From contig WBUQ01000007.1 of assembly GCA_008933635.1 (NCBI GenBank), positions 1-64,000 on the forward strand: a stretch of DNA of 64,000 nt, read 5' to 3'. Source of the stretch: Desulfobulbaceae bacterium (GTDB lineage: Bacteria > Desulfobacterota > Desulfobulbia > Desulfobulbales > Desulfocapsaceae). Both the position numbers and the translations under genes were made by a program. Each line of letters opens with the position of its first letter. Position 1 is the first letter of the stretch. Below are positions 21,559 to 32,755 of this stretch, piece after piece. The notes under the pieces are model-generated. The model searched no databases, had not been told where the DNA came from, and saw nothing but the letters and a program-made list of their open reading frames with translations.

Positions 21559-21598
21559 GGCTTTCCCGTCAGATCGCATGCAAACCGCCCATCGGCTT

Positions 21599-22159
21599 TC
21601 AGAAAAAATGCAGCCCGCCATCCGTGCTTGTTGCGATCCGCGTATGCCCCGCTATTGACATATTTATCTTGTAGGCGATTCTGGCATCTGATGTCGGATG
21701 AATCTGAATCGAGCCGAACAGGCTCTTGGCCGGCAGTCCATGCGGGGTAAAGCCGACAGAGGCTCCAGGGAAATTGATGTCGCTGCCCGGCATGGATGTC
21801 CCCGGCGGCAGGACCAGGGTCCGCAGAATCGGCTCGCTTCCATCGAGAACGCAGTTCCTGGCCGTCCCGCCACCAGTACCGTCGTCGAGGAAAACCGTCG
21901 TCGTCGATGTTGCTGCATCAAAAGTCAGGCATGTATGGGTGTTTCGTTTGACGGCCTCCGTCTGGGCCAGCCTGAAGAGAGCGAGCATTCCGCTGACCGC
22001 CGTTCTCATCCTGGCATTTTCCCGAAATCGCAGAATATTCGGAATCGCAATACCGGAGAGTACAGTGATCACGGCGATAGCAACAATGAGCTCCACCAAA
22101 CTGAATCCTGCCCTTCGATCCCTGCCTGGAAAACGCTCTCCCCTCGGATTCCACTCCAT
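21599..22159 (-). CDS. fimT: FimT/GspH-like minor pilin
   Basis: A 186-residue pseudopilin with a longer basic leader (MEWNPRGERFPGRDRRAG) before FSLVELIVAIAVITVLSGIAIPN, and the GspH/FimT C-terminal domain. Typical pieces are RMRTAVSGMLALFRLAQTEAVKR and the end RIATSTDGGLHF. ATG 22159 follows GGAGG nine bases upstream. It is the promoter-proximal gene of the minor-pilin/PilY1 operon. Some FimT proteins bind DNA during uptake; nothing here tests that. Confidence 0.84.
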   Translation of the reverse strand: MEWNPRGERFPGRDRRAGFSLVELIVAIAVITVLSGIAIPNILRFRENARMRTAVSGMLALFRLAQTEAVKRNTHTCLTFDAATSTTTVFLDDGTGGGTARNCVLDGSEPILRTLVLPPGTSMPGSDINFPGASVGFTPHGLPAKSLFGSIQIHPTSDARIAYKINMSIAGHTRIATSTDGGLHFF

Positions 22160-22559
22160 CACCCGACACCTCCATCTCCATCGGAACAGACGTTCACAGC
22201 CGCATGCCGTTGCACAAAATACCGGCACCCTACCGGGGGTATCTTATATTTTCCTGACAATATAGTCTGCCCCACGTCGCACAACTTCCGCGGCGAAGAA
22301 GGTTCGAGGGAGCTTTTCTTCAGCGATGGCCGGCGGCCAGGCGGTGTGATCGATAGATGAAACAGGCGGAGATATTTGTTCTATCTCACCGCATTGTCGC
22401 GACAGAACAAAAACCGTTCCCCGTGCAGGGGATAAGTCGAAGAGAGAAACGGAACAGAACAGGCGGAGTGATACAATGTGCCTCAGAAAATCGGCCCTGG
22501 CTGGTGTATAATGATGATCGACACTGGAAACCTGGAGTGCTGCTTCGCCTCCTCGTCAC
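22160..22559. other. Intergenic region upstream of the minor-pilin operon
   Basis: Four hundred bases between fimT and the end of the response-regulator gene. The operon promoter must be here, but I find no -24/-12 match on the minus strand and no obvious sigma-70 pair. A short plus-strand frame overlapping the response regulator is not credible. Confidence 0.4.
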
Positions 22560-23945
22560 TCAGGATGACAATCCGTACTTTTTAATCTTCGACAGCAATG
22601 ACGGATAGCTCATTTCGAGGATTTTCGAGGCCTGCAGGCGGTTGCCGCCGGTTTCCCGCAACGCATCGGCAATATACTTCCTTTCCACCGCCTCCTGGGC
22701 CCGCTTGAGGGACAGCCCGCACCCGTCATGCTGATCATGAGCCCGGGATGCGTCACCTTGCAGATGCTGCGGCAGATGTTCGACGCGGATAAGTTGATCG
22801 TCGGCGATCACCGCACAACGGTGGATGATATTCTCCAGCTCGCGCACATTTCCCGGCCATGCATACTGATCGAACAGCGCCATCACTTCCGGGGAGAGCA
22901 TCCGTCTCCCGACACCCATCTCCCTGTCAAGCTTATCAAGAAAATGCTGGCATAAAAGGGAGATGTCAGTTTGCCGCCGACGCAGCGGCGGAATCTGGAG
23001 ATGGATGACATTGAGCCGGAAAAACAGATCCTCCCGGAACCGTCCCTGCCCGACTTCTTCGGCAAGATCCCGGGCCGTCGCGCCGAGGATGCGCACATCA
23101 ATTTTGCGGGAAACCGCGGTCCCGAGAGGACGTATTTCCCTCTCCTGGAGCACGCGAAGCAGCTTCACCTGCAGAGGAAGGGGCAGTTCTCCCACCTCGT
23201 CGAGGAAAAGGGTTCCTCCCTCTGCCTCCTCGAACAACCCTTTACGGTTTCGGTCGGCGCCGGTGAATGCCCCTTTGACAAACCCGAACAGCTCGCTCTC
23301 CAGCAGGGTTTCCGGGATTCCGCCGCAGTTGACGGCAATAAACGGCTTCTCGCTCCGCAGACTGGCATCATGGATGCCTCGCGCCACCAGTTCCTTGCCG
23401 GTTCCCGATTCGCCGGTGATCAGTACAGTCGAATCATAGCGGGCAACCTTGCCGGCAAGTCCGATCAGGGATAGCATCTCGGGGTTGTTGGTGATGATCC
23501 TGGAAAAACCGCCGGCACCCCTGATCTCGGAGATTTCCTGCTTCAACCGCCGGTTTTCCCGGCGCAGGGCCTCCCTCTCCTCCGCCTTACGCAGGGCCAT
23601 GATCACCTCGTCGGCCTTGAAGGGCTTGGAGATGAAATCATAGGCGCCGGCCTTCATCGCCTCGATAGCGGTGTCGATACTGCCGAAGGCGGACATCATG
23701 ATGACGGTCGTGTCCTGCAGCCGGTCGATGCCCTTGGCGAGAAAATCCATCCCGTCCATTCCCGGCATGCGGACATCGCAGAGGATGAAGTCGAAATGCC
23801 GGTTGCCGATGGCAGCCAGGGCCTCCTCGACCCCGGCGGCGGTCTCGACCTGGTAGCCATGCCGGCTGACCAGGGCCTGCAGCATATGCCGCATGTTCTC
23901 CTCGTCGTCGATGATCAGCAGCCTTCTATCCGCTATCTTGCTCAC
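22560..23945 (-). CDS. pilR: PilR-like sigma-54 response regulator
   Basis: A 461-residue NtrC-family activator. The receiver has acidic pocket DDE at 13-15, the phospho-acceptor D57 in CDVRMPG and Lys in SKPF. The AAA+ domain has Walker A GESGTGKE near 177, the sigma-54-contacting GAFTGA near 227 and Walker [10 protein letters not shown] Fis-type helix-turn-helix ends the protein ([27 protein letters not shown]). GTG 23945 overlaps the kinase TGA by GTGA and has GGAGG upstream; the ORF extension before it is kinase sequence out of frame. Likely target: the pilA promoter at 25,803. Confidence 0.9.
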   Translation of the reverse strand: MSKIADRRLLIIDDEENMRHMLQALVSRHGYQVETAAGVEEALAAIGNRHFDFILCDVRMPGMDGMDFLAKGIDRLQDTTVIMMSAFGSIDTAIEAMKAGAYDFISKPFKADEVIMALRKAEEREALRRENRRLKQEISEIRGAGGFSRIITNNPEMLSLIGLAGKVARYDSTVLITGESGTGKELVARGIHDASLRSEKPFIAVNCGGIPETLLESELFGFVKGAFTGADRNRKGLFEEAEGGTLFLDEVGELPLPLQVKLLRVLQEREIRPLGTAVSRKIDVRILGATARDLAEEVGQGRFREDLFFRLNVIHLQIPPLRRRQTDISLLCQHFLDKLDREMGVGRRMLSPEVMALFDQYAWPGNVRELENIIHRCAVIADDQLIRVEHLPQHLQGDASRAHDQHDGCGLSLKRAQEAVERKYIADALRETGGNRLQASKILEMSYPSLLSKIKKYGLSS

Positions 23946-25468
23946 GCACTCGCCTCCGGTCCGCTGCCGCCTGTCGCAGGCAGTTCGATAATGATCTCCG
24001 CACCCCCGCCGGCAATGTTTTCCGCCCGGATCCGCCCCCCCGCCGATTGCAGGATGGAATGGGACACCGAGAGGCCGAGACCGGTGCCCTTGCCCGGTTC
24101 CTTGGTCGAAAAAAACGGGTCGAAAATCGCCTCGATGGCCTGCTCCTCGATACCCTTGCCGTTGTCGGCAATCGCAATCCGGACCATCGGCGGATCGCCC
24201 GGTTCCAGACGGCAGGAAACCATGATTCTGCCGGGATACCCTTCCCCCTGATCGTGGATACTGTCCGCTGCATTGATCAGGCAATTGAGAAAAACCTGTC
24301 TCAGCTCCTGGCCGCTGGCGACTACGACGTCGCTTCCGCTCGGGCAATCGAGCCGCAGCTGCACATCCGGGACTTTTTTCTGGGAGAGGAACATTTCCAC
24401 CACTTCGGTGAGCAGCTGCTGCACCGACACCGGTTCGGGAGCGTGCGTGCTGGCGCGGGAGAAATCGAGGAGCCGGTGGATCAGATCGCTGATCCGCTGC
24501 AGTTCGGCAATGGCCCGGCTGGAAAACTGATTCCGTTCATCGGTGCTGAGATCGCCGCTGCCGAGCAGTTCGAGATAGCCCTGGACGATGCCGATGGGGT
24601 TGCCGATCTCGTGGGCAAGCCCGGCAGACAGCCTACCGACCGCCGCCAGTTTCTCGGCCCGGATCATCTCCGTCCTGGTCTCGAGCAGCCTGGCGTTGGC
24701 CTGCTCAAGAGACTGGATCGTCTGCCGCAGCTTCTTCCGGTCATCCTCGATCCGTGCCATCATCCCGTTGAGGGAATAGGACAGCTGGCGGAGCTCGCTC
24801 CCCGTCTCTTCGCCGATAAACGACAGGCCGCCGGCCGGGCCATATGTCTCGGAGATCCGCACCAGCCGTTCGATGGGGCGGACCACCAGATTGATCAGTC
24901 TGAACAGGCCGATCACCGTCAGCAGGATAACATTGAGAACCATGTACGCGACAATGATCCTCTGATATTCCTGAAACAGCTGGTAGGCGCTCTTCATATC
25001 GACCGCCATACCCATCCCGAGACCCGAATATCCCTGCAATTCCAGCGGTACCGCGAAAATCATCCTTCTGCCGCCGAAGACAAAACCGCCGACGGTTGAA
25101 CCGGCGAAACGGACCACCTCTTCACCGGAACGAGCTGAGAGCTGCGTCACGTCGCCCAATATCAGATCGCCTTCATCGAGCTCGGTGACGACCAGCGACC
25201 CACCATCGAAAAACGACACCCCCCGGCATTGTTGCCCGACGGCGGCGCATACCCGGCCCAAATCATCGGCGCTAACCGCTTCGACCGATTTCTCGCGGAT
25301 AATAAGTTGCCCCCACATGGCAGTCATGGTGCGGACATGACCGATCTCGGCCAGCACCAGACTGCGATGCCAGAACAGGATGACGATGACGTTGCCCAAC
25401 ACCACCGCTATAGTAACAATAATGGCAAGTGTACCGGTGATGCCGAGTTTGAGACCGATTGAACGCAT
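23942..25468 (-). CDS. pilS: PilS-like membrane sensor histidine kinase
   Basis: A 508-residue kinase. TM1 spans about residues 10-33 and TM2 about 170-192, with a periplasmic sensor domain between. A HAMP-like linker (VVRPIERLV) and a coiled segment precede the dimerisation domain with H286 in [11 protein letters not shown]. The ATPase domain has LINAADS, DNGKGI and GTGLGLSV boxes. The HEIGNP form is that of NtrB/AtoS-like kinases. It overlaps the regulator by 4 bp. The sensor domain is not the six-helix membrane domain of Pseudomonas PilS, so the PilS name rests on context. Confidence 0.88.
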   Translation of the reverse strand: MRSIGLKLGITGTLAIIVTIAVVLGNVIVILFWHRSLVLAEIGHVRTMTAMWGQLIIREKSVEAVSADDLGRVCAAVGQQCRGVSFFDGGSLVVTELDEGDLILGDVTQLSARSGEEVVRFAGSTVGGFVFGGRRMIFAVPLELQGYSGLGMGMAVDMKSAYQLFQEYQRIIVAYMVLNVILLTVIGLFRLINLVVRPIERLVRISETYGPAGGLSFIGEETGSELRQLSYSLNGMMARIEDDRKKLRQTIQSLEQANARLLETRTEMIRAEKLAAVGRLSAGLAHEIGNPIGIVQGYLELLGSGDLSTDERNQFSSRAIAELQRISDLIHRLLDFSRASTHAPEPVSVQQLLTEVVEMFLSQKKVPDVQLRLDCPSGSDVVVASGQELRQVFLNCLINAADSIHDQGEGYPGRIMVSCRLEPGDPPMVRIAIADNGKGIEEQAIEAIFDPFFSTKEPGKGTGLGLSVSHSILQSAGGRIRAENIAGGGAEIIIELPATGGSGPEASA

Positions 25469-25802
25469 TCCACACTCGCAGGATAGAGGGAAAACTGCTT
25501 ATTAGCTTTCTCTATACTTGCACAGTTGGTCATCTATGAAAAGAAAAATCAATATGTTATGGCGATTAGATTTGATATTATATAACAGATCTCAAAATCT
25601 TAGGGAACCTCATTAGGAAGATCACCTTTCGGACTGTTGACATTTTTTGTCAGCTGTTGCAAAAAAATGGCAGGCATCAGACGGAAAACATGCCCTCTGC
25701 GTCATCTGTCTGTCTCAGACGCACGATGCGATATCACACATAATCTTTTCTGGCATTGACAATTAAAGGAAATTGCAAGAGAATGCATAAACAACAACCT
25801 TC

Positions 25803-25818
25803 TGGCACTCGCTTTGCT
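25803..25818 (+). promoter_or_regulatory. Sigma-54 (-24/-12) promoter of pilA
   Basis: TGGCAC-TCGCT-TTGCT matches the sigma-54 consensus TGGCAC-N5-TTGCW at every fixed position, with 10 bases between the invariant GG (25804-25805) and GC (25816-25817). The predicted start is about 25,829, giving a leader of some 65 nt before the pilin. Regulator binding sites would lie in the 300 bp upstream. Confidence 0.88.
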
Positions 25819-25894
25819 TATTCGCCAGCAAGAACGTTAAACGCGCAGACTCGACGGAAGATCTGCTAAACCCCACTCACAGGAGGAACACACC

Positions 25895-26323
25895 ATGACA
25901 CTGAAGAAACTGACCCTGAACCGGAACCAGAAAGGTTTCACCCTGATCGAGCTCATGATCGTTATCGCCATTATTGGTATTCTAGCTGCGATCGCTATCC
26001 CTAACTTTATTGCTTATCGGAACAAGTCGTTTTGTTCGGCAGCTGAATCGGATGCAAATGCTGTGGCTGCAGCTGTTGCCGACTATTTTTCAATTCCAAC
26101 GCACACAGGCATTGCAACTGCAGATCTGAGCATAACTGGAACAGGCGATAACACTTGGGTCCTTGCCGCAGCCAATCCAAACACCGCTATAACAATAACA
26201 GTCACCGACGGATCTCAGCGTTGCCCAACTGAGTATAAAACCGCTAACCCCATCAACTCAAAAGGTGACGGTTGGTCGGGCGGCGCACTTCATACCTATC
26301 AAAAAGTCTTGAGTCTTGATTGA
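25895..26323 (+). CDS. pilA: Type IV major pilin
   Basis: A 142-residue prepilin with a 14-residue leader ending KG, cleavage before F15, and Glu at +5 ([24 protein letters not shown]). Two cysteines in the mature protein (FCSAAES early and RCPTEYK near the end) could form the C-terminal disulfide loop. At about 128 mature residues it is intermediate between the short electroactive Geobacter PilA and long Pseudomonas-type pilins. AGGAGG lies 8 bases upstream. It is controlled by the -24/-12 promoter and followed by a strong terminator, so a monocistronic abundant transcript is expected. Confidence 0.95.
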   Translation: MTLKKLTLNRNQKGFTLIELMIVIAIIGILAAIAIPNFIAYRNKSFCSAAESDANAVAAAVADYFSIPTHTGIATADLSITGTGDNTWVLAAANPNTAITITVTDGSQRCPTEYKTANPINSKGDGWSGGALHTYQKVLSLD

Positions 26324-26344
26324 TCTATTTATCAGATCAACTTT

Positions 26345-26385
26345 AAAAAACGCCCATTGAGGATTTTCTTCAATGGGCGTTTTTT
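26345..26385 (+). terminator. Rho-independent terminator of pilA
   Basis: CGCCCATTGA (26351-26360) pairs with TCAATGGGCG (26370-26379). A-runs and T-runs flank the stem (AAAAAA before, TTTTTT after), so it can work in both directions. Confidence 0.92.
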
Positions 26386-26474
26386 ATTCTGGGCTTGCTA
26401 TTTAATCATTATTGAGCTACTCAAATTTCAAAATATGATTTTAAGAAAAGCGGAAAATAGACTATCGGAAAATT

Positions 26475-28559
26475 ATGCGAAATTTTTTAAGTAGGGAATC
26501 AACGAATTATTTACCTGTTTATCTCTTGGTCTCGATACTCCTTTATCTATGTTACTCAAATACATTCAACGTCCCTTGGCAATTTGACGATCGACCAAAT
26601 ATTACAGAGAATGCTGCTATACACATTGATAACCTTAATCCGAGCACTTTGTGGCAGACTCTTTTCTCAAAACCCTTCCATCCTGGCACGATGGAACGTC
26701 CTGTCGCATTCTTCAGTTTTGCTCTCAATTGGTATTTTGGGAAAGATAATATTTTTGGCTATCATGTAGTTAATTTTTTCATTCATTTATTAACAACGCT
26801 TGTATTATTTGAAACAACAAAATTATTACTACAATTAAATTACTCGAAAATCGATCATCGAAATGACATTTTTTTTGTAGCTCTACTTAGCGCAATATTA
26901 TGGTCTATAAATCCGATTCAAACTCAAGCAGTTACTTACATTGTACAGCGAATGGCATCATTAGCTGCAATGTTCTATATTTGTGCTGTTTTATTCTATA
27001 TTAAAAGTCGTAAAACTGAAAATATTTTCAATATTTTAATAAATTCTTTTTTTTGTCTATTGTTTTTCGCACTTGCATTAGGTTGCAAGGAAAATTCCAT
27101 CACTTTCCTTCCTAGCATCTTATTAATTGAATTACTTTTTTTTAATTCGAATGACAACCGTTATTCGAAATATTATTTTAAAATTCATGTTATCATAAAC
27201 TTCTTACTCTTCTCATTTGCATTATTATTTATCTACAATAACTACCTATCGCATAGCTTCTCTTTACCCTTTGATGACCGACCATTTTCTCTTAAAGAAC
27301 GGTTATTAAGTCAACCTCAGATCCTAATATTTTATATAAGTTTATTATTCTATCCATCACCAATGAGATTGTCTCTTGAACATAGTATCACATTAGCTTC
27401 ATCTGTTATTACCCCATGGGCGACTTTCGCCTCAATACTCTGTATTTCAGGATTATTAATCCTTGGATTATGGCAATTCCGCAAACGTCCATTGATCAGC
27501 TTCGCAATATTCTTCTACTTTATCAATCACTTGGTTGAATCAACAATTATTCCTCTTGAACCCATTTTCGAACATCGCAATTACTTGCCCTCTTTTTTTC
27601 TCTTTTTGCCAATTGCCAGTGTATTAAACCTGTGGCTGAATGATTACGGAACATCAAGCAGATTAATTCGTGGGACTCTCTATATATTTATCCCGGTTCT
27701 GCTCATCCTCTTAGGCGTTGGAACATATACACGAAATGCTGTATGGAGAACTGAAGAATCACTATGGCAAGACAGCATGCAAAAAGCTCCAGACAATGGT
27801 AGACCGTACGCCAGACTTGCTGAAATTTATGGATGGCAAAAGGAAAGAACACCTGAAAATTTAAATCTTGCTTTAGCTCTACTACGCAAATCTTTGACAA
27901 AACAACTCCATCTCACTTCCTTCAAGGCTGCTATTTTAGGCAATATAGGCAAGATATATGCTAGTAGCGGAAAATTAGATGAAGCAATTCATTACTATGA
28001 GAAATCGCTGCATGTAAAACCTAATTTTTTGAATTCACAAATTGATTTAGTTCAAGCTCTCATGCTTAAAAAGGAATTTAAGCTAGCATTAGAAGTGATT
28101 GATAAAATCATATCAAACAATAATGATCAAAGTAGATTTTACGATATTAAAGGAGTAATTCATCTTTGGCTTAACCAGCCGCAAGAAGGTGCAAATAGTT
28201 TTCAAAAAGCAGTATCTAAGGAAAATGAATATAAATATAAATACTTTTCAAATTTAGGGTTAGCGTTAAGTAGGTCTGGCTTTCTTGAGCGAGGCAAATG
28301 GTTTCTCATGCTTGCTTACAAGCATTATCCAAATGATATAAAGTTATCTTTCTTCCTTATAGAACATAATATTTTATCCATGGATAAACAGGCATTGAAA
28401 AAAAATACAACCAACCTATTTGAAAGGTACAGTCTTCTTTTTATAGCAAAAAGTTTGTTATATTCTCAACAGAACTACCTTGTTGCACCGATGAAAACCG
28501 AACTGATCAGCCCTGCTATCTATCAATCAGCTCAAGAAAATTTCGCTAGCTTGCAATAA
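26475..28559 (+). CDS. GT-C membrane glycosyltransferase with C-terminal TPRs, candidate pilin glycosyltransferase
   Basis: A 694-residue protein. The N-terminal ~420 residues hold about ten membrane helices, with an acidic motif FDDRPNI in the first extracytoplasmic loop and the HVVNFFIHLL segment; this layout is that of GT-C enzymes and of TMTC-type O-mannosyltransferases. The C-terminal 270 residues are TPR-like (AILGNIGKIYASSGKLDEAIHYYEKSL). Such genes beside pilA often glycosylate the pilin, which is my inference. The gene is far more AT-rich than pilA, pointing to horizontal acquisition. ATG 26475 lacks a strong ribosome site. Confidence 0.7.
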   Translation: MRNFLSRESTNYLPVYLLVSILLYLCYSNTFNVPWQFDDRPNITENAAIHIDNLNPSTLWQTLFSKPFHPGTMERPVAFFSFALNWYFGKDNIFGYHVVNFFIHLLTTLVLFETTKLLLQLNYSKIDHRNDIFFVALLSAILWSINPIQTQAVTYIVQRMASLAAMFYICAVLFYIKSRKTENIFNILINSFFCLLFFALALGCKENSITFLPSILLIELLFFNSNDNRYSKYYFKIHVIINFLLFSFALLFIYNNYLSHSFSLPFDDRPFSLKERLLSQPQILIFYISLLFYPSPMRLSLEHSITLASSVITPWATFASILCISGLLILGLWQFRKRPLISFAIFFYFINHLVESTIIPLEPIFEHRNYLPSFFLFLPIASVLNLWLNDYGTSSRLIRGTLYIFIPVLLILLGVGTYTRNAVWRTEESLWQDSMQKAPDNGRPYARLAEIYGWQKERTPENLNLALALLRKSLTKQLHLTSFKAAILGNIGKIYASSGKLDEAIHYYEKSLHVKPNFLNSQIDLVQALMLKKEFKLALEVIDKIISNNNDQSRFYDIKGVIHLWLNQPQEGANSFQKAVSKENEYKYKYFSNLGLALSRSGFLERGKWFLMLAYKHYPNDIKLSFFLIEHNILSMDKQALKKNTTNLFERYSLLFIAKSLLYSQQNYLVAPMKTELISPAIYQSAQENFASLQ

Positions 28560-28580
28560 TATAAACTTAAGATACAAGCT

Positions 28581-30284
28581 ATGTGCTTATCCTCTTACAA
28601 AAAGCACATTCTAGATGTAAATCGTATCATGCGACATGTCATCGTTGCACTTATTGGTACAGTCACACTATTTACTGTCATCCTCAGTATTGTACCACCC
28701 ACTGATCGAGACTCCCTGACCCACCACCTCTTCATCCCCAAACTCTATATCCAGCAAGGCGGCATCCACGAAATTCCGGATATTGCATTTTCGTATTATC
28801 CGATGAACCTTGAGCTGCTCTATCTGATCCCTCTCTCGTTTGGAAATGATATCATTCCTAAATATATACATTTTCTTTTCGCCCTTCTCACCGCCCTGTT
28901 GATATACCGCTTCCTCAAGCCACGAACATCCACGAACATCGCCTTGTTCGGCAGTCTGCTCCTTCTTTCAACTCCTATCGTGGTCAAATTGTCGACAACC
29001 GCCTACGTCGATCTGGGGCTGATGTTCTTCTCAACTGCATCACTGCTGCTCATTCTTCGCTGGCTGGAGTCTGACGCCAAGCGCCATCTCATCCTGGCCG
29101 GCATCTGCTGCGGACTGGCTGCCGGCACAAAGTATAACGGTATTGTCAGCATCATCGTTCTGTCGCTGCTGTTGCCTATTTTCTCTATCCACAGACAGAA
29201 TCGCGCCCCTGGTTCAGACCGAAAGGCCCTCGCCGCAGGATGTATTTTCTTGCTATGCGCTTTGCTTACCTTTTCTCCCTGGATGGTCAGGAATTTCATC
29301 TGGACCGGCAATCCGATCTACCCTCTCCATGACACGCTGTTCAATTCAGTTACGTCACACAATACCCACTCCATATCCGAGGCAGCCCCATCTGATAGCC
29401 CTTCACCAACAATGAATCCCTTCGTCTTCCGAAGACTTGCCTACCAGGAACCATGGTGGCAAACCATGCTCCTCCCCGTGCGATTCTTCTTTGAGGGTCG
29501 GGACGACGATCCACGCTACTTCGATGGGAAGCTCAATCCTTTTCTCTTGATTCTCCCCCTTCTTGCCTTTCTCTATCCCCCGACAACTCGCCAGGCAAGA
29601 CATAAACGTCAATTCCTTATGGCATTTTCTCTGCTGCTTTTTCTTTTCACTTTTTTCCAGCAGGTCCCACGTATTCGCTATATTATCGGAGTCGTTCCCC
29701 CGCTGGTTCTGCTCTCCGCCTATGGCCTACACCAGACTCTGTCGGCGTCAGCCGCCGGCACTTCATTAAAAAACCATCCGATCAGTCGTTCACTAGTCGC
29801 CGTCTGCGCCATCGGCGCTCTCGCTTACAACCTGCAATACCTTTCGAGTCAATTCACACTTATCAAACCGCTGACGTACATCACCGGAAAGGTTAGCCGT
29901 GAGCAATACATCACATCCTACCGCCCTGAATACCCTGCGATCCAATTCATTAATCAACTGCAGCAACCAATAAAGACCCTTGCCATTTTCCTTGGAAATC
30001 GAGGATACTATTTCGACACTCCTGTCGTCTTCGATTTACAGAACAATCGGAGCACGCTCCTTGAACTGACAAAACATTCTGCTGATGGACAGCATATGTA
30101 TAAGGCCCTGACTGCACGCCAGATTACCCATCTCATCATTCGCTTCGATCTTTTCGAACAGTACGTTCAGCAGAACCTTTCGCCGGTTGAGACAAACCGC
30201 CTGAGCAAGTTCTTCCAGGAGCACACCCGACTGGTATTTTCGAAGAACAACCACGGGGTGTTTCTTCTGCAGGAACCAAAGTGA
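28581..30284 (+). CDS. GT-C family membrane glycosyltransferase (ArnT/GT39-like)
   Basis: A 567-residue polytopic protein with about ten helices. The first extracytoplasmic loop has the acidic/His pattern [18 protein letters not shown], as in dolichyl- or polyprenyl-phosphate-sugar dependent GT-C enzymes. The C-terminal periplasmic part is about 160 residues. The acceptor is unknown; the pilin or an O-antigen glycan are the natural choices by context. The first ~100 bp are AT-rich like the upstream gene and the rest has normal composition, so the start region may be a recombination joint. ATG 28581 is tentative. Confidence 0.68.
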   Translation: MCLSSYKKHILDVNRIMRHVIVALIGTVTLFTVILSIVPPTDRDSLTHHLFIPKLYIQQGGIHEIPDIAFSYYPMNLELLYLIPLSFGNDIIPKYIHFLFALLTALLIYRFLKPRTSTNIALFGSLLLLSTPIVVKLSTTAYVDLGLMFFSTASLLLILRWLESDAKRHLILAGICCGLAAGTKYNGIVSIIVLSLLLPIFSIHRQNRAPGSDRKALAAGCIFLLCALLTFSPWMVRNFIWTGNPIYPLHDTLFNSVTSHNTHSISEAAPSDSPSPTMNPFVFRRLAYQEPWWQTMLLPVRFFFEGRDDDPRYFDGKLNPFLLILPLLAFLYPPTTRQARHKRQFLMAFSLLLFLFTFFQQVPRIRYIIGVVPPLVLLSAYGLHQTLSASAAGTSLKNHPISRSLVAVCAIGALAYNLQYLSSQFTLIKPLTYITGKVSREQYITSYRPEYPAIQFINQLQQPIKTLAIFLGNRGYYFDTPVVFDLQNNRSTLLELTKHSADGQHMYKALTARQITHLIIRFDLFEQYVQQNLSPVETNRLSKFFQEHTRLVFSKNNHGVFLLQEPK

Positions 30285-30351
30285 TAAGTGCTGGCGATCC
30301 AAATGGAATTTCCACACTCCAAATGTACCTCCCCTACCAAGGACTGATGCC

Positions 30352-31125
30352 ATGAAAGCCGTGCTACTGGCTGGAGGATTCGGCACCCGGATTTCAGAAG
30401 AGACGCACCTGAAACCCAAACCAATGATTGAAATTGGCGGCAAGCCCATCCTTTGGCACATCATGAAACTCTACTCCACCCATGGCGTTCATGATTTCGT
30501 GATCTGTTGCGGATATAAAGGCTATGTGATCAAGGAGTATTTCGCCAACTATTTCCTGCATATGTCCGATGTCACCTTCGATATGGCGAACAATCGGATG
30601 GAAGTCCACCACCAGAAAGCCGAACCCTGGAAAGTGACCCTGATCGATACCGGCGAGGACACCCTCACCGGGGGCCGCCTCAAACGGGTCACGGAATATA
30701 TCCGTGACGAAGATGCCTTCTGCTTCACCTACGGAGATGGTCTGAGCGATGTGGACATACGGGCGTCGATCGCCTTTCACCGTCATCACGGGAAACTGGC
30801 CACCGTTACCGCTGTCCTACCGCCCGGCAGGTACGGCGCATTGGAGTGCACCGGCAAACAGGTTACCGGTTTTCGCGAGAAACCAAGAGGTGATGGAGGG
30901 GTCATCAATGGCGGCTTCTTTGTGCTCTCCCCAAAAGTCCTTGATTTTATAGAAGGGGATTACAGCAGTTGGGAAGGCGAACCCCTCAATCAGGTAGCCC
31001 GGAAAGGCGAGATGATGGCCTTTGAGCATAATGGGTTCTGGCAACCGATGGACACCCTGCGTGACAAGAACATGCTCGAAGATCTGTGGGCCGCAGGCAA
31101 GGCTCCCTGGAAGATCTGGCCATGA
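30352..31125 (+). CDS. rfbF: Glucose-1-phosphate cytidylyltransferase
   Basis: Makes CDP-glucose from CTP and glucose-1-phosphate. The 257-residue protein has the sugar-nucleotidyltransferase signature [20 protein letters not shown] and the RfbF-typical [18 protein letters not shown] and GDGLSDVD motifs. AAGGACTGATGCC precedes ATG 30352. The stop TGA overlaps the start of rfbG (ATGA), opening a chain of five genes joined by 4-bp overlaps that build a modified CDP-deoxyhexose. Confidence 0.95.
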   Translation: MKAVLLAGGFGTRISEETHLKPKPMIEIGGKPILWHIMKLYSTHGVHDFVICCGYKGYVIKEYFANYFLHMSDVTFDMANNRMEVHHQKAEPWKVTLIDTGEDTLTGGRLKRVTEYIRDEDAFCFTYGDGLSDVDIRASIAFHRHHGKLATVTAVLPPGRYGALECTGKQVTGFREKPRGDGGVINGGFFVLSPKVLDFIEGDYSSWEGEPLNQVARKGEMMAFEHNGFWQPMDTLRDKNMLEDLWAAGKAPWKIWP

Positions 31126-32198
31126 CGATTTCCATGACGCCGAGCGCAACCTTCTGGCAGAGCAAACGGGTTTTGCTAACCGGGCATAGCGGCTTCAAAG
31201 GGGCATGGCTCAGCCTTTGGCTTGACGCCCTTGGTGCCGACATCAGTGGCATCAGCCTGCCACCGGAAACATCTCCCAACCTGTTCACCCTGGCTGAGAT
31301 CAGCGCATGTTGCCGGAGCCACTTCTGCGATATCCGCGACGAATCAAGAATCACAGAACTGATTTATGAGGCTCAGCCAGAGATCGTCTTTCACCTTGCT
31401 GCGCAACCCCTAGTACGGCGCAGCTATAGACAACCCCTCGAGACCATTTCCGTCAACGTTGTAGGCACCGCCAATGTCCTCAACGCACTCCGAGACCTTC
31501 CCGGAATCCGCGTGGTGGTGGTGATAACAACGGACAAGGTCTATCGCAATCATGAATGGCCCTACCCATATCGTGAGGACGATCCGCTCGGCGGGCACGA
31601 CCCCTACAGTGCCAGCAAAGCCGCCTGTGAGATCATCACCGCCAGTTATCGGGACGCTTTTCTCTCCTCCAAAGGAGTAGCGGTCGCCACCGCCCGTGCC
31701 GGCAATGTCATCGGCGGCGGAGACTGGTCGGAGGACCGGCTTATACCCGATGCGGTCCGCGCCTGGCAGACAGGGAATACGCTCAAAATCCGCTCACCGC
31801 AGTCTGTGCGCCCCTGGCAGCATGTTTTGGAACCCTTGTATGGATATCTTGCCCTGGCCCAACTGCTCTGGGATCATCAGGAAGCTGCGGGAGCATATAA
31901 TTTCGGCCCGCACACCGATGAAGCGACCGCAGTCGGAGAATTGGCCGAAATGGCGCGCCAGTCCTACGGCAGAGGAAAGATCGTCCACACTGCATCTTCC
32001 GAAATAATGCATGAGGCCCGCTGGCTGGCGCTGGAGATCGCCAAATCGCGTGAAATACTGAAATTTGTCCCCCGCTGGAGTCTGGACGAATCGGTTGACC
32101 GTACCATGGCCTGGTACAAGGCGCTCCAACAGGGAGAAAGCGCTCGCAACCTCTGCCTTGCCGACATTGCCGCCTTCACCACGACAGATTCACGATGA
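31122..32198 (+). CDS. rfbG: CDP-glucose 4,6-dehydratase
   Basis: Short-chain dehydrogenase/reductase family enzyme giving CDP-4-keto-6-deoxyglucose. Residues 15-28 contain the NAD-binding GHSGFKGAW motif typical of RfbG. The catalytic YSASK is near 168, and [11 protein letters not shown] before it is characteristic. ATG 31122 overlaps the rfbF stop; the extra upstream codons belong to rfbF in another frame. 358 residues, the normal length. Confidence 0.95.
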   Translation: MTISMTPSATFWQSKRVLLTGHSGFKGAWLSLWLDALGADISGISLPPETSPNLFTLAEISACCRSHFCDIRDESRITELIYEAQPEIVFHLAAQPLVRRSYRQPLETISVNVVGTANVLNALRDLPGIRVVVVITTDKVYRNHEWPYPYREDDPLGGHDPYSASKAACEIITASYRDAFLSSKGVAVATARAGNVIGGGDWSEDRLIPDAVRAWQTGNTLKIRSPQSVRPWQHVLEPLYGYLALAQLLWDHQEAAGAYNFGPHTDEATAVGELAEMARQSYGRGKIVHTASSEIMHEARWLALEIAKSREILKFVPRWSLDESVDRTMAWYKALQQGESARNLCLADIAAFTTTDSR

Positions 32199-32755
32199 GT
32201 CGCTTCTCCATCATTGATCTGCCCCTTGCAGGCCTAAAGCTTGCTGAGCGCGTGCGCCTCGAGGATTCCCGCGGCTTTTTCGAGCGGCTGTTCTGCGCTG
32301 AAGAATTGCTCGATGCAGGTTGGGACTCAGCAATAGCCCAGATCAATCACTCCTTCACCTGTAAGGCAGCAACCATCCGCGGCATGCACTACCAAACGGA
32401 AGAGCATGCTGAAATGAAGCTGGTAAGCTGCCTGCATGGAGAGGTCTGGGACGTGGCCGTGGATGTGCGACATTCATCGCCAACCTTCCTGCACTGGCAT
32501 GCAGAGACACTTTCTGCTGAGAACCGGCGAGCCATGCTGATACCCCAGGGTTTTGCCCATGGTTTCCAAACTCTCACCGACAATACGGTTTTGATCTACT
32601 GCCACTCGAATTCATATCAGCCGGATGCGGAAAGAGGCTTACATCCTCTTGACAGCCGGTTGGCAATCAAGTGGCCCTTGCCAGTAGATCTTCTTTCTCC
32701 CCGTGACTCGGCACAACCTTTCATCGAACGGTCTTTTACAGGAGTGTCTTTGTGA
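32195..32755 (+). CDS. dTDP-4-dehydrorhamnose 3,5-epimerase family protein
   Basis: A 186-residue RmlC-type cupin. The conserved IRGMHYQ and the later FAHGFQTLTDN/YCHSN blocks are present. It probably epimerises the 4-keto sugar made by RfbG, although RmlC enzymes usually act on dTDP sugars; in CDP-hexose clusters a homologue can act on the CDP-sugar. ATGA overlap with rfbG. Confidence 0.88.
   Translation: MSRFSIIDLPLAGLKLAERVRLEDSRGFFERLFCAEELLDAGWDSAIAQINHSFTCKAATIRGMHYQTEEHAEMKLVSCLHGEVWDVAVDVRHSSPTFLHWHAETLSAENRRAMLIPQGFAHGFQTLTDNTVLIYCHSNSYQPDAERGLHPLDSRLAIKWPLPVDLLSPRDSAQPFIERSFTGVSL

Noticed and set aside
22357..22608. Plus-strand 83-residue frame
   Set aside because: Overlaps the end of the response regulator and has no ribosome site or family.
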